DNA of 38,519 nt from Pseudomonas bohemica (lineage in GTDB: Bacteria > Pseudomonadota > Gammaproteobacteria > Pseudomonadales > Pseudomonadaceae), in the NCBI RefSeq assembly GCF_002934685.1, contig NZ_NKHL01000078.1:1-38519 (forward strand), in the 5' to 3' direction. The notes below the pieces were generated by a model. That model made no database searches. It saw only the letters and a program-made list of their open reading frames with translations, and was not told where the DNA came from. Shown here in pieces: positions 15,191 to 24,785 of the stretch. The stretch's first letter is position 1, and each line of letters begins with the position of its first letter. The translations under genes were made by a program, and so were the position numbers.

Positions 15191-16138
15191 ATGTGCCAGA
15201 ACTGCCTGGTCAAGACGATTCACAGCGTCAACAGCCACTTCGGCTGGGATCACAGCTTCACCCCGGTCGAGCGCGTTGCGCCCGGCACCACCTTGCAGAT
15301 GAGCTGCCGGGACTCGTCCAACGGCTATTTCACTGCCCAGTCGCAGGTGACCGATGTCAGCGCGATGCCCTTCGACCGGATCAACCCCGTAACCGGCCCG
15401 ATCTACGTGGAAGGCGCCGAACCCGGCGACGTACTCAAGATCACTCTGGACAGCTTCAAGCCCGGCGGCTTCGGCTGGACCGCCAACATCCCCGGTTTCG
15501 GTCTGCTGGCCGACCAGTTCCAGACACCAGCCCTGGCCCTCTGGCACTACGACACGCAGACCCTTGCCCCCGCAGCCTTCGGCGAGTTCGCAAAGGTGCC
15601 GCTCAAGCCGTTCGCCGGCACCATCGGCGTGGCGCCGGCCGAGGCCGGGCTGCATTCGATCGTGCCGCCGCGGCGTGTGGGCGGCAACCTGGACATCCGT
15701 GACCTGGCCGCCGGCAGCGTGTTGTACCTGCCGGTGGAAGTCGCAGGCGCCTTGTTTTCCATCGGCGACACCCACGCCGCGCAAGGCGATGGCGAGGTCT
15801 GTGGCACGGCGATCGAAAGCGCGATGGATGTGGTGGTCAAGCTCGACCTGATCAAGCAGACGCCGCTGGCAACGCCGCGTTTCAGCACCCCGGGCCCGGT
15901 GACCCGGCATCTTGACAGCGCGGGCTACGAAGCCTTCACCGGTATCGGGCCGGACCTGATGCAGGCCGCTCGCCAGGCCGTCGCCAACACCATCGACTGG
16001 CTATGTCGAGAGCACGGGATGCCCGCCGAGCAGGCTTACATGCTGTGTTCGGTGTGTGGCGACCTGCGCATCAGCGAGATCGTCGACCTGCCCAACTGGG
16101 TGGTGTCGTTCTACTTTCCAAAGGTGGTATTGAACTGA
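15191..16138 (+). CDS. Acetamidase/formamidase family protein (FmdA/AmdA)
   Basis: The protein (315 aa) belongs to the FmdA_AmdA family, which hydrolyses short amides to the acid and ammonia. SVNSHFGWDHSFTPVERVAPG, INPVTGPIYVEGAEPGD, GFGWTANIPGFGLLADQF, and GDTHAAQGDGEVCGTAIE, which carries the metal/active-site residues, are all typical. The C-terminus contains MLCSVCGDLRISEIVD. The start is ATG 15191, with AGGA nine bases upstream; the ATG at 15176 would bury that site. The N-terminus has a CxxC (MCQNC) pair that I do not recall as universal. It probably cuts the amide imported by the surrounding transporter in the cytoplasm, giving the inducer logic for AmiC. Its stop overlaps the ATPase start by one base. 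Confidence 0.9.
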   Translation: MCQNCLVKTIHSVNSHFGWDHSFTPVERVAPGTTLQMSCRDSSNGYFTAQSQVTDVSAMPFDRINPVTGPIYVEGAEPGDVLKITLDSFKPGGFGWTANIPGFGLLADQFQTPALALWHYDTQTLAPAAFGEFAKVPLKPFAGTIGVAPAEAGLHSIVPPRRVGGNLDIRDLAAGSVLYLPVEVAGALFSIGDTHAAQGDGEVCGTAIESAMDVVVKLDLIKQTPLATPRFSTPGPVTRHLDSAGYEAFTGIGPDLMQAARQAVANTIDWLCREHGMPAEQAYMLCSVCGDLRISEIVDLPNWVVSFYFPKVVLN

Positions 16139-17877
16139 TGCCTAACGACCAGCCCAGCCTGTTGGTGGAACGACTGAGCATCGATGTCGGCGGCGGTGCA
16201 TCGCGTCGGCGAGTGGTCGACGAACTGAGCTTCGCACTGCACCCGGGCCGTACCCTGTGCATTGCTGGCGAATCGGGCAGCGGCAAGTCGCTGTCGTCAC
16301 TGGCGATCATGGGTTTGCTGCCCAAGGCGGCGAGCGTTGCGAGTGGCGCGATCCTGTTCGGTGGCCGCGACCTGCTGAGCCTGCCGGAACGTGAAATGCA
16401 GGCGTTGCGCGGCAAGCGCATCGGCATGATCTTTCAGGAGCCGATGACCTCCCTCAACCCGCTGCTGACCGTGGGCCAGCAACTGGCCGAGACGTTGCGT
16501 CGGCATGAGGCGCTTAGCCGCGATCAGGTCCGCCAACGCTGCCGGGCCATGCTCGACGCCGTGCGCATGCCGCAGGTCGACAAGCGGCTGACGCAGTACC
16601 CGCACGAGTTGTCCGGTGGCATGCGCCAGCGGGTGATGATCGCGATGGCCATGCTGTGCCAGCCGCAGGTGCTGATCGCCGATGAACCGACCACGGCGCT
16701 GGACGTGACCATTCAGGCGCAGATTCTCGAACTGATGCGCGAGTTGCAGCAACAGTTCGCCACCAGCCTGTTGCTGATCACCCATGACATGGGCGTGGTC
16801 GCGGAAATGGCCGACGAAGTGGTGGTGATGAATCAGGGCCGCATGGAAGAGCGCGGCACCTTGCATCAGATCTTCACCGCGCCCCAGGCGCCGTACACGC
16901 GCAAACTGCTGGCGGCCGTGCCCGTACTGGGCAGCACGCCGCCCCCCGCGGCATTGGGCGAGCCGCCGGTGGTGCTGGCGGTTCAGGACCTCACCGTGCG
17001 CTTCGCCATGCGCCAGGGCTGGTTCGAAACGCCGCGCACGGTGCATGCCGTTGAAGGCGTGAATTTCGAGCTGCGTCAGGGCGAAACACTGGGCCTGGTG
17101 GGCGAAAGCGGCTGCGGCAAATCCACCACCGGCAAGGCGTTGATGAACATGCTGAGCTATCAGGGCAGCGTCAAGCTGCTGGGGCAGGAACTCAACGGGC
17201 TGCAAGGCGACGCACTGCAACGGGTGCGGCGTGACGTGCAGATGGTGTTTCAGGACCCCTACGCCGCTCTCAACCCGCGCAAGACCGTATTCGATCTGGT
17301 GGGCGAGCCGTTGTTGATCCACGACCGCATGCCTGAGCCCCAACGCCGCGAGCGTGTCGCACAACTGCTGCAGCAGGTTGATCTGCCCGCCGAAACGCTG
17401 GAACGCTATCCACACCAGTTTTCCGGCGGCCAGCGCCAGCGAATCTGCATCGCCCGCGCCCTTGCGCTCAATCCCAAGGTAATCATTGCCGACGAGTCGG
17501 TGTCCGCGCTGGATGTTTCGGTTCAGGCGCAGGTACTGGACCTGCTCGAACGACTGCGCAGCGAGCACGGTTTGAGCTACCTGTTCATTTCTCATGACAT
17601 GGCGGTGGTCGAGCGAATCTGCCATCGGGTCGCGGTGATGTACGGCGGCCGCATCGTCGAGATCGGCGCACGAGATCAGGTCCTGCACAATCCCCAGCAC
17701 CCCTACACCCAGCGCCTGCTCGCCGCGGTGCCAGTGCCCCAGGTCGGTCGACGCCGGGACTTCAAGAGTCTGCTCAAGGATCTGGAACGCCCCGACCCGA
17801 TCAAGCAAGCCGGCTTCGTCGCGCCTGCCCAGCGATTCACTGCGGTGGCGCGCGATCACTGGGTGGCGTTGGAGTGA
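16138..17877 (+). CDS. ABC transporter ATP-binding protein, fused double ATPase (DppD-DppF type)
   Basis: The 579-residue protein joins two nucleotide-binding domains. First half: Walker A GESGSGKS (about residue 44), signature LSGGMRQR, Walker [12 protein letters not shown]. Second half: Walker [10 protein letters not shown] (about residue 322), signature FSGGQRQR, Walker [13 protein letters not shown] oligopeptide C-terminal element ([14 protein letters not shown] and [12 protein letters not shown]) follows each. It powers the DppB/C-like permeases from the cytoplasmic face. ATG 16138 shares one base with the amidase stop. In the second Walker B the usual Pro after Glu is Ser; the catalytic Glu is present. 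It is the last gene of the operon. The frame open back to 16003 is readthrough. Confidence 0.93.
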   Translation: MPNDQPSLLVERLSIDVGGGASRRRVVDELSFALHPGRTLCIAGESGSGKSLSSLAIMGLLPKAASVASGAILFGGRDLLSLPEREMQALRGKRIGMIFQEPMTSLNPLLTVGQQLAETLRRHEALSRDQVRQRCRAMLDAVRMPQVDKRLTQYPHELSGGMRQRVMIAMAMLCQPQVLIADEPTTALDVTIQAQILELMRELQQQFATSLLLITHDMGVVAEMADEVVVMNQGRMEERGTLHQIFTAPQAPYTRKLLAAVPVLGSTPPPAALGEPPVVLAVQDLTVRFAMRQGWFETPRTVHAVEGVNFELRQGETLGLVGESGCGKSTTGKALMNMLSYQGSVKLLGQELNGLQGDALQRVRRDVQMVFQDPYAALNPRKTVFDLVGEPLLIHDRMPEPQRRERVAQLLQQVDLPAETLERYPHQFSGGQRQRICIARALALNPKVIIADESVSALDVSVQAQVLDLLERLRSEHGLSYLFISHDMAVVERICHRVAVMYGGRIVEIGARDQVLHNPQHPYTQRLLAAVPVPQVGRRRDFKSLLKDLERPDPIKQAGFVAPAQRFTAVARDHWVALE

Positions 17878-18040
17878 GTTTCGCGCCCCCATGGCGCACC
17901 GATATGGCTGTGGGCCCGTCAAAAGTGCGTAAGCCTATGCTTATTCGATCTATGGTATTTTCCCGATTGCCCGCTAAATTGGCGCGTCCACACGCTGTAT
18001 ACACACTCGCTGTGCCCTGCACCTTCAATCAAGGACCCCG
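17878..18040. promoter_or_regulatory. Upstream region of the RND efflux pair
   Basis: The 163-bp gap between the amide operon and the efflux adaptor is locally AT-richer. It contains the 8-bp palindrome TGTATACA at 17996-18003, about 38 bp before the adaptor ATG. This position would suit a repressor operator, but no adjacent regulator gene supports it. AAGGA six bases before ATG 18041 is the ribosome site. I see no clear terminator for the operon that ends at 17877. Confidence 0.35.
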
Positions 18041-19183
18041 ATGCAAATCGCTTCTTTCGCACCATGGACGGCAGCACTGGCGATAGCCACCAGCGCACTT
18101 CTGGCAGGTTGTCGCGAGCCCGAAACGACCGCTCCACCTGCCGTGCCGGTGGTGGAAGTCGCCACTGCCACGCCCTCGACACAGTCACGGACTCTGCGCC
18201 TGACCGGGCGCACGATTGCCTACCGCAGCGCTCAGGTTCGCGCCCGTGTGCAGGGCATCGTGCACAAACGCGCCTACACCGAAGGCGAGGATGTGAAGGC
18301 AGGGCAATTGCTGTTCCGTATCGATCCGGCCCAGTTGAATGTCGAGCTGGCGTCCGCCGAAGCCGAGCATGCGCAAGCGGCGGCGGCCGCCGAGGCGGCA
18401 ACGGATATCGCGCGTCGATCCAAACAGTTGGTGGACGACCATTCGGTCAGCATGCAGCAGTACCGCAAGGATTTTTTCGCCGAGAAACAGGCACGCGCGA
18501 TGGAGCAACTGGCGCTGGCGAAAGTGCGCTCCGCACGACTGCAACTGGACTACGCGACCGTCACCTCACCCATCGCGGGCCGCGCGCGCAAGGCGTTGGT
18601 CAGCGAAGGGTCAATGGTCGGACAGGACGAAGGCACGCTGTTGACCAACGTCGAGCAGATCGATCCGATCTATGTGGAGTTCGCCCAACCGGGTTCCGAT
18701 TACCTGGCCCTGCGCAAAGCACATCTGGCGCACCCCGACGACGCCACGGTACAGGCCGTCAGCATCGTGCTGAGCGATGGCAGCCGTTACAGCCTCTGCG
18801 GAACGCTGGACTTTTCCGACTCGGCGCTCGACCCGCAAACCGACACCGTGGCGCTTCGCGCCGTATTCAACAACCCCGATCATCTTCTGCTGCCAGGCAT
18901 GTACGTGCAGGTCGAGCTTGAGCGTGCGAACCCGAACAAGGGGATTCTGATTCCGCAACAGGCATTGGGCCGAGCGGAAAAAGGCGCCTATGTCATGGTG
19001 GTGCGGGACGGTATCGCGCACCAGGTCTACGTTCAGGCCGACCACCTCGAGACCAGGCAATGGCGTGTGGACTCCGGTCTTAGCGGGGGGGAGCGCGTGA
19101 TTCTGGGGGGCAGCGCATTGAAGGACGGGCAGCCTGTGCAAATAAAGGAAGCAGCGGAACCGGCGGCTATCAGCCAGCGATAA
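18041..19183 (+). CDS. RND efflux periplasmic adaptor subunit (membrane fusion protein)
   Basis: The protein (380 aa) has a lipoprotein signal with lipobox LLAGC (Cys24), so it is anchored in the inner membrane facing the periplasm. The AcrA/MexA domain order follows: beta-barrel lead (TLRLTGRTIAYRSAQVRARVQGIV), lipoyl half (VKAGQLLFRIDPAQL), alpha-helical hairpin (about residues 100-165), second lipoyl half (YATVTSPIAGRARKALVSEG) and barrel (PIYVEFAQPGSDYLAL; LLPGMYVQVEL). It bridges the pump to an outer-membrane channel. It is followed by the pump after 7 bp. No OprM-type channel or regulator gene is adjacent, so a channel encoded elsewhere must be used. Confidence 0.93.
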   Translation: MQIASFAPWTAALAIATSALLAGCREPETTAPPAVPVVEVATATPSTQSRTLRLTGRTIAYRSAQVRARVQGIVHKRAYTEGEDVKAGQLLFRIDPAQLNVELASAEAEHAQAAAAAEAATDIARRSKQLVDDHSVSMQQYRKDFFAEKQARAMEQLALAKVRSARLQLDYATVTSPIAGRARKALVSEGSMVGQDEGTLLTNVEQIDPIYVEFAQPGSDYLALRKAHLAHPDDATVQAVSIVLSDGSRYSLCGTLDFSDSALDPQTDTVALRAVFNNPDHLLLPGMYVQVELERANPNKGILIPQQALGRAEKGAYVMVVRDGIAHQVYVQADHLETRQWRVDSGLSGGERVILGGSALKDGQPVQIKEAAEPAAISQR

Positions 19184-19190
19184 GGACAGC

Positions 19191-22100
19191 ATGTCAGCAT
19201 TTTTCATTGATCGCCCGGTCATGGCCTGGGTGTTGGCGATTCTGCTGTTTCTCAGCGGTGCTTTTGCGCTGACGGATCTGGCGGTCGAACGCTACCCCAA
19301 TGTCTCGCCACCGCGTATCGGCATCGAAGCCTTTTATCCTGGTGCCTCGCCCCAGGTCGCCGAGCGTACCGTCACCTCTGTCATCGAGCGAGAACTCAGT
19401 GGCATTCCCGGCTTGTTGTCGTTCAACTCCAGCAGCACCGAGGGCCACGTCGAAATCGACGTGTTGCTCATTCCAGGTACCAGTACCAAGCTGGCGGCCG
19501 TCGAAGTGCAGAACCGGATCAAGCGCGTCGAAGAGCGCCTGCCGGAAAGCGTACGGCGTCAGGGTATCCAGGTCGAACAGAGCAGCCAGAGCCCGCTGCT
19601 CTACGTCACGCTGAGCGCCGACAACCCGGACGTGAACGACATTCAGCTCGGCGAGCTTGCCACCAGCCTGGTGCGACCGGCGCTGCTGCGGGTCACCGGC
19701 GTCGGCTCGGTGAACCTGTGGAGCCCTGAATATGCCATGCGTATCTGGCCCGATGTTCACAAGCTGACAGCGCTGGGCATCACCACCAACGAGCTGGTGA
19801 CCGCCGTCAGCCAGCGTAACGAACGTATTCCACTAGGCTCGTTCGGCGCCGCGCCGAGCTCGCCCAATACCGCCCTCACCGCGCCGTTGTCGGTGGAGGA
19901 AAACCTCGATACGCCCGAGGCGTTCGCTGACATCCCCTTGCGCGTTAACAGCAATGGCTCGGCGTTGCGAGTGGCGGACGTGGCGCGGGTCGAACTCGGC
20001 GCGAGCAACTATTCCTACCCGGCGTTTCTGGAAGGCAAACCTACGGCCGCCATGTCGGTGAGGCTCGCGCCCGGCGCCAACGCGCTGGCCGCCACCGACG
20101 AGGTCAAGGCCACGCTGGCGACGCTGTCGGCGCAGCTTCCTGCGGGCATGCATTTACAGACGTCCTTCGACAATTCCGCGTTCGTCAAACTGTCGATGCA
20201 GAAGGTCGGCTACACCCTGATCGAAGCCATGGTGCTGGTCTTTCTGGTGATGTGGGTGTTCCTGCGCAGCCTGCGAGCGACATTGATCCCGACCCTGGTG
20301 GTGCCGATCGCGCTGAGCGGTACGTGCGCGGTGATGTGGGCGCTGGGTTTTTCCATCAACGTCCTGACCATGTTCGGCATGGTGCTGGCGATCGGCATCC
20401 TGGTGGATGACGCTATCGTGGTGGTGGAAAACGTCGAACGCATCATGCAGCAAGAGCAGTTACCGCCGCGGGAGGCGACCCTCAAGGCGATGAGCCAGAT
20501 CAGCGGGGCCATCGTTGCCATCACCGTAGTGCTGACAGCGGTGTTCCTGCCGATGGCGTTCCTCAATGGTGCAGTCGGTGCGATCTATCGACAGTTCACC
20601 GTGGCGCTGGCGGTGCCGATGGCGTTATCGGCCTGGCTGGCGCTGACGCTCACTCCTGCCTTGTGCGTCAGCCTGCTCAAGCCTCACAAAAAGCCGGTTG
20701 CACAGGACAAGGCCGCCGTGTTGAGTCAGCGTTTTTACGCCGCCTACGGACGAGCGTTGAAGCGCATTCTCAGTCGTCCCCTACGCTATATGGGGCTGTA
20801 TGGCGCGCTCCTGGCCGGCGTGGTGTTGCTGTTCATGCAGTTGCCCGGAGGCTTCCTGCCTAACGAGGACGAGGGCCGTTTTTCAGCGGTGATCCTGCTG
20901 CCGACCGGCTCGACTCAAGGCGCGACGCGAGCGGTCGTTGAAGAAGTTCAGGACTATATGCGCCATGACGCCAATATCGCCAGCATCTTCGCGGTGCAGG
21001 GCTTCAGCTATTTTGGCGACGGCGAAAACGCGGCGATGGTATGGCCGACCATGATTCCCTGGTCCCAACGCACCGAGCCTGACCAACAGATGGCTGCGAT
21101 TCTGGCGCGCTTCGATGCCCGCTTCAAACATGGCGCCTCCAGCCAGCCCGATGCACTGATCAAAGGACTGCGGCCCCCACCGATCAATAGCCTGGGCACC
21201 TCCGCCGGTGTGGAAATGCAACTGCAGGACCGCGCCGGTCTCGGACACGCCGCGCTGATGGCCGCCAAAGATCATTTGCTCAAACTGGCCGGCACGGACC
21301 CGGCGCTGGCCAGTGTCGAGTTCTCCGGTCAGGACGACGCGCCGCAATTGCGTGTCAGCATCGATCGGCTCAAGGCGCAGAGCATGGGTGTCGACGTCGC
21401 GCAGATCAACCAGACTCTGGAAACCCTCTACGGCTCGCAGTATCTGGGCGACTTCATTCTCGACAATCAGGTGCGGCGGATTCTGGTCCAGGCCCGAAGC
21501 GACGACCGTCAGCTGCCGGACAGTCTGCTTGAGGCGCGAGTGCGCAACCAGCGCGGCGATATGGTCCCGTTGAGCTCATTCGTCAGCCTGAAATGGACAC
21601 GAGGCGCATTGAGCGTCGATCACTACAACGGGTTCCCTTCGCTGGCCATCAGCGGCACCCCTGCCCCCGGCTACAGCACGACACAGGCCATGGAACGACT
21701 CGCGCAGCTGGCCGCGCAATTACCGACCGGCATCGGCTATGAGTGGGCCGGCCAATCCTGGCAGGAGCACGCTTCCGGGCAGCAGGTGCCGATACTGTTC
21801 GGCCTTTCGATCCTGATCGTGTTCCTGTGTCTGGCGGCGCTTTATGAAAGCTGGTCGGTACCGCTGACCGTCGTCCTGGCCATTCCCCTGGGTGTGCTCG
21901 GCACGCTGCTGGCGAGTACCGCACGCGGGTTGCCCAATGACCTGTATTTCAAGGTAGGTGTCATCACCATCATCGGCCTGTGCGCCAAGAACGCGATCCT
22001 TATCGTCGAGGTGGCGCAGACGTTGATGAGCGAAGGGCGCAGCACCCGGCAGGCGATACTGGATGCCGCGAGAATGCGTCTACGGCCGATCGTCATGACC

Positions 22101-22346
22101 TCGCTGGCCTTCATGTTCGGCGTGTTGCCGCTGGTGCTGGCGAGCGGGCCGGGATCAGCGAGCCAGAGAGCCATCGGCACGGCGGTGTTCGGCGGCACCC
22201 TCAGCGCCACGCTGCTGACCCTGTACTTCGTCCCGCTGCTGCACAGTCTGATCGCGCCCTGGCGAAACACATCCATCAGCAACGTTTCGCCGCCTGACGA
22301 TGCCCTGCTCAGCACCGGACCTGCAACATCCGGCGCCGAACGATAA
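19191..22346 (+). CDS. RND multidrug efflux pump, HAE1 family inner-membrane transporter
   Basis: The protein (1051 aa) has the standard length and twelve-helix layout of HAE1 pumps. The N-terminus is FFIDRPVMAWVLAILLFLSGA. In helix 4, GILVDDAIVVVENVERIM carries the Asp-Asp proton relay. Helix 10 region KNAILIVEVAQTL has the partner Lys. Conserved periplasmic porter segments include LPGGFLPNEDEG. It captures drugs or metabolites from the periplasm and outer leaflet and exports them with the adaptor and an unlinked channel. AAGGA precedes ATG 19191. The C-terminus ends about 40 bp before the convergent receptor gene. Confidence 0.94.
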   Translation: MSAFFIDRPVMAWVLAILLFLSGAFALTDLAVERYPNVSPPRIGIEAFYPGASPQVAERTVTSVIERELSGIPGLLSFNSSSTEGHVEIDVLLIPGTSTKLAAVEVQNRIKRVEERLPESVRRQGIQVEQSSQSPLLYVTLSADNPDVNDIQLGELATSLVRPALLRVTGVGSVNLWSPEYAMRIWPDVHKLTALGITTNELVTAVSQRNERIPLGSFGAAPSSPNTALTAPLSVEENLDTPEAFADIPLRVNSNGSALRVADVARVELGASNYSYPAFLEGKPTAAMSVRLAPGANALAATDEVKATLATLSAQLPAGMHLQTSFDNSAFVKLSMQKVGYTLIEAMVLVFLVMWVFLRSLRATLIPTLVVPIALSGTCAVMWALGFSINVLTMFGMVLAIGILVDDAIVVVENVERIMQQEQLPPREATLKAMSQISGAIVAITVVLTAVFLPMAFLNGAVGAIYRQFTVALAVPMALSAWLALTLTPALCVSLLKPHKKPVAQDKAAVLSQRFYAAYGRALKRILSRPLRYMGLYGALLAGVVLLFMQLPGGFLPNEDEGRFSAVILLPTGSTQGATRAVVEEVQDYMRHDANIASIFAVQGFSYFGDGENAAMVWPTMIPWSQRTEPDQQMAAILARFDARFKHGASSQPDALIKGLRPPPINSLGTSAGVEMQLQDRAGLGHAALMAAKDHLLKLAGTDPALASVEFSGQDDAPQLRVSIDRLKAQSMGVDVAQINQTLETLYGSQYLGDFILDNQVRRILVQARSDDRQLPDSLLEARVRNQRGDMVPLSSFVSLKWTRGALSVDHYNGFPSLAISGTPAPGYSTTQAMERLAQLAAQLPTGIGYEWAGQSWQEHASGQQVPILFGLSILIVFLCLAALYESWSVPLTVVLAIPLGVLGTLLASTARGLPNDLYFKVGVITIIGLCAKNAILIVEVAQTLMSEGRSTRQAILDAARMRLRPIVMTSLAFMFGVLPLVLASGPGSASQRAIGTAVFGGTLSATLLTLYFVPLLHSLIAPWRNTSISNVSPPDDALLSTGPATSGAER

Positions 22347-22351
22347 GGGCT

Positions 22352-22384
22352 CGTTCTGTTCAGAACGCCGGGCTTCGCGCCGGG
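22352..22384. terminator. Hairpins between convergent genes, putative bidirectional terminator
   Basis: The 39-bp gap between the convergent RND pump and TonB receptor genes holds a perfect 7-bp stem CGTTCTG/CAGAACG with a 2-base spacer (22352-22367), followed by a GC-rich CCGG...CCGG hairpin at 22368-22384. There is no T tract on either strand, so efficiency is uncertain, but the position suggests transcript ends. Confidence 0.45.
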
Positions 22385-22385
22385 A

Positions 22386-24686
22386 TCAGAAATCGTAGCG
22401 CGCGGTCATGCCCAACGTGCGCGGCGTCCCCAGCACCCCGGTGTAGGCGCCGTTGGGCGAGTTCCAGAGCGTGGTGTAGTAAGTCTTGTCCAACGCGTTC
22501 TTCAACCACAGCGACACATCCCATCCGCCTGTTGCCCAGTCGCCGCGCAGGCCGGCGGACACGTTGACCAATCCATAACCCGGCACACGGGCCTCGCGCG
22601 AATCATCGACCGTGCCGACTGCATGGGAGCGCCAGGCATAGTTGCCCGTCAGGTACGGCTGCAGTCCATTGTCCAGATTCCATTGATAGTTGGCGCTGGC
22701 GTTGGCGATCCATTTGGATGCCCCGACCACGGCGTGTCCGCTCAGGTCGCAGGACGCCGGAGCACCCGGCCGCAGGGCCACTTCGGCAGGACATGGAGCA
22801 TCGTCATAGGACAGGTAGCGCACGTCATTCCAGGAACCGTTGAGGTTGAGCGTCAGGCCGCGACTGGCGCGAAAGGTGCTGTCCAGCTCCAGGCCTCGAC
22901 TGCGCACGGTGCCGGCATTGGTCAGGTAGCTGGTCAGGTTGGCGTCGTCGTAGGCGTTGGTCTGGTAGCCGTGCACGACGGTCCAGAACAGGTTGGCGTT
23001 GAGCAGCAGGCGCTGGTCGAGCAAGGTGGTCTTGACCCCGATCTCCGCGTCGTTGGCTCGCTCGCTGCCGATCAACAGCGAATCGGCACCCGCCACCGGC
23101 GCGCTGGCCACGCTGAGGTTGACCCCGCCGGATTTTTCGCCATGGGACAGTGACGCATAGCCCAGCGTGCGCTCGTCAATGTGCCACGCCAGGCTGGCCA
23201 GCAGCGAAGGGCTGAAGCTGTAGAGGCTCAGGTCGCCGGAGTCGTATGCACCTGTCCGACTGGCGCGAACCGCCGCTGCCGAACCGCTGACGGTCGCGCC
23301 GCCGATCGGTGCATCGCGGGTGACGCTTGCCTGCTTTCGCTCGTAGGTGCCGCGAAGGCCCAGGCTGAAGTCCAGCTTCGGTGTGAGGTGCCAGGTACCC
23401 TGGCCGAAGAGCGCGAAACTGTCCGTGTCGACGCTGCCGTTGCCGATGCTGCTGACGTTGTTCAGCGCCCCTTGCGGTGTGCCGTTCCACGTGTCGGCAA
23501 GAGGCCCGTAATAAGTGAAGACCGAGTTATCCATCTGCTGCCGGAAATAGTAGGCACCCAGCACATAATCGAAGTGCTCGCCCAGTGGCGACGCCAGTCT
23601 CAGCTCCTGGGAGTATTGCTTGTCGCGCGCCGACTGCCCGACATTTTGCATCACATCGACGTTCAGCTCATCGTCGTTGTGCGGGGTGAAGTCCCACCAG
23701 CGGTAGGCTGTGATCGACGTCAACGTGAAGTCGTTGGGCAAGGTCCAGTTGGCTTCCAGCGAAGTGCCCCCCTGGTAGACCTTGACGTTCTGGTCGGCGT
23801 CCAGATTGACCCGCCGGCCGGTCACCAGACGAGCGCCCACGTCTGCAGCGCGCTGCTCGTAGCGGTTGACGCCGTTGATGGTCGGTCCCGTGCTGAACAG
23901 CGAACGGGTGCCGGCGCTGGAGTCCTCTTCGTTGTAATCGGCCAGCCAGCGCAGGTTGAAATCTTCATTGGGTTTGAACAGCAGTTGCCCACGTACCCCC
24001 TGGCGCATGCCGCCACCCAGGGTATTGCCGTTGTACTGATTTTCGACATAGCCGTTTTCATGGGTGCGGTACGCGGCGATCCGTCCGGCCAGGGTGTCGC
24101 TCAAGGGTCCGGAAAAGCTTGCCCGGTTCTGCACATAACCATCCTCGCCCAGCGAACTGGCAACACTGCCCTGCGCCGTGAAGCTGGGCGGCCGGGTGGT
24201 GATGTTGAGCACCCCGGCGGTGGTGTTCTTGCCGAACAACGTGCCCTGCGGGCCACGCAGCAACTCCATCTGCTCGATGTCGAGCAAGTCGAACACCGCC
24301 ATGCCCGGCCTGCCGAGATACACGTTATCCAGATAAATGCCTGCGCTGCCTTCCAAGCCGTCACTGGCCGGGTTGTTGCCCAGCCCTCGGATCGACAGAC
24401 TCGCCTGTCGCGGGTTCATGAAGGCCACGCCCAGGCTGGGCATCGCCTGTTGTAAATCCTGCAGACGGTACAGCCGCTGCGCCTCCAGTGCCTGACCCTC
24501 GATCACGGTCATGGCTGTCGGGACCTGCTGGGCGTCTTCGCTGCGCCGGCGTGCCTCGACGGTCACCGGTTGCAGTTGGGTATCGGACGAAGGCGCAAGC
24601 TCGCTGGCGTTTACCGGTGTTACCGGCAGCAATGAAAACAGGCTCAATGCGCTGGCCGACAGGCAGCGCGAATAATGCAGATTCAT
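22386..24686 (-). CDS. TonB-dependent outer-membrane receptor
   Basis: The protein (766 aa) has a signal peptide (about residues 1-28), a possible TonB box around QPVTVEARR and a plug domain. The plug has IRGLGNNPASDGLEGSAGIYLDNVYLGRPG and MELLRGPQGTLFGKNTTAGVLNITTRPP, the most conserved plug motif. A long beta-barrel follows, ending in the typical aromatic terminus (ARYDF). There is no FecA-like signalling extension. The closest style is the catecholate/pesticin (FyuA-like) and sulfate-ester receptor groups. ATG 24686 has AAGGA at good spacing; a TTG just before it also fits the frame. The neighbouring arylsulfotransferase and sulfonate-type binding protein suggest uptake of an organosulfur compound rather than a siderophore, but this is inferred. 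Confidence 0.92.
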   Translation of the reverse strand: MNLHYSRCLSASALSLFSLLPVTPVNASELAPSSDTQLQPVTVEARRRSEDAQQVPTAMTVIEGQALEAQRLYRLQDLQQAMPSLGVAFMNPRQASLSIRGLGNNPASDGLEGSAGIYLDNVYLGRPGMAVFDLLDIEQMELLRGPQGTLFGKNTTAGVLNITTRPPSFTAQGSVASSLGEDGYVQNRASFSGPLSDTLAGRIAAYRTHENGYVENQYNGNTLGGGMRQGVRGQLLFKPNEDFNLRWLADYNEEDSSAGTRSLFSTGPTINGVNRYEQRAADVGARLVTGRRVNLDADQNVKVYQGGTSLEANWTLPNDFTLTSITAYRWWDFTPHNDDELNVDVMQNVGQSARDKQYSQELRLASPLGEHFDYVLGAYYFRQQMDNSVFTYYGPLADTWNGTPQGALNNVSSIGNGSVDTDSFALFGQGTWHLTPKLDFSLGLRGTYERKQASVTRDAPIGGATVSGSAAAVRASRTGAYDSGDLSLYSFSPSLLASLAWHIDERTLGYASLSHGEKSGGVNLSVASAPVAGADSLLIGSERANDAEIGVKTTLLDQRLLLNANLFWTVVHGYQTNAYDDANLTSYLTNAGTVRSRGLELDSTFRASRGLTLNLNGSWNDVRYLSYDDAPCPAEVALRPGAPASCDLSGHAVVGASKWIANASANYQWNLDNGLQPYLTGNYAWRSHAVGTVDDSREARVPGYGLVNVSAGLRGDWATGGWDVSLWLKNALDKTYYTTLWNSPNGAYTGVLGTPRTLGMTARYDF

Positions 24687-24785
24687 CAAGTTTCCTTAGA
24701 GCCAACGCTCTGTGTGATGAGTCGATTCGTCGCTGCGCGTGGCTGGCGTAAGCGTGATCTCTATGGTCGGAAGAAAGCGGCGTGA

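Noticed and set aside
16297..17922. 541-codon frame antisense to the fused ATPase
   Set aside because: Shadow of an unmistakable double ABC ATPase with both Walker A and signature motifs.
23181..24455. 424-codon frame antisense to the TonB receptor
   Set aside because: Shadow; the receptor on the other strand has plug and barrel motifs throughout.
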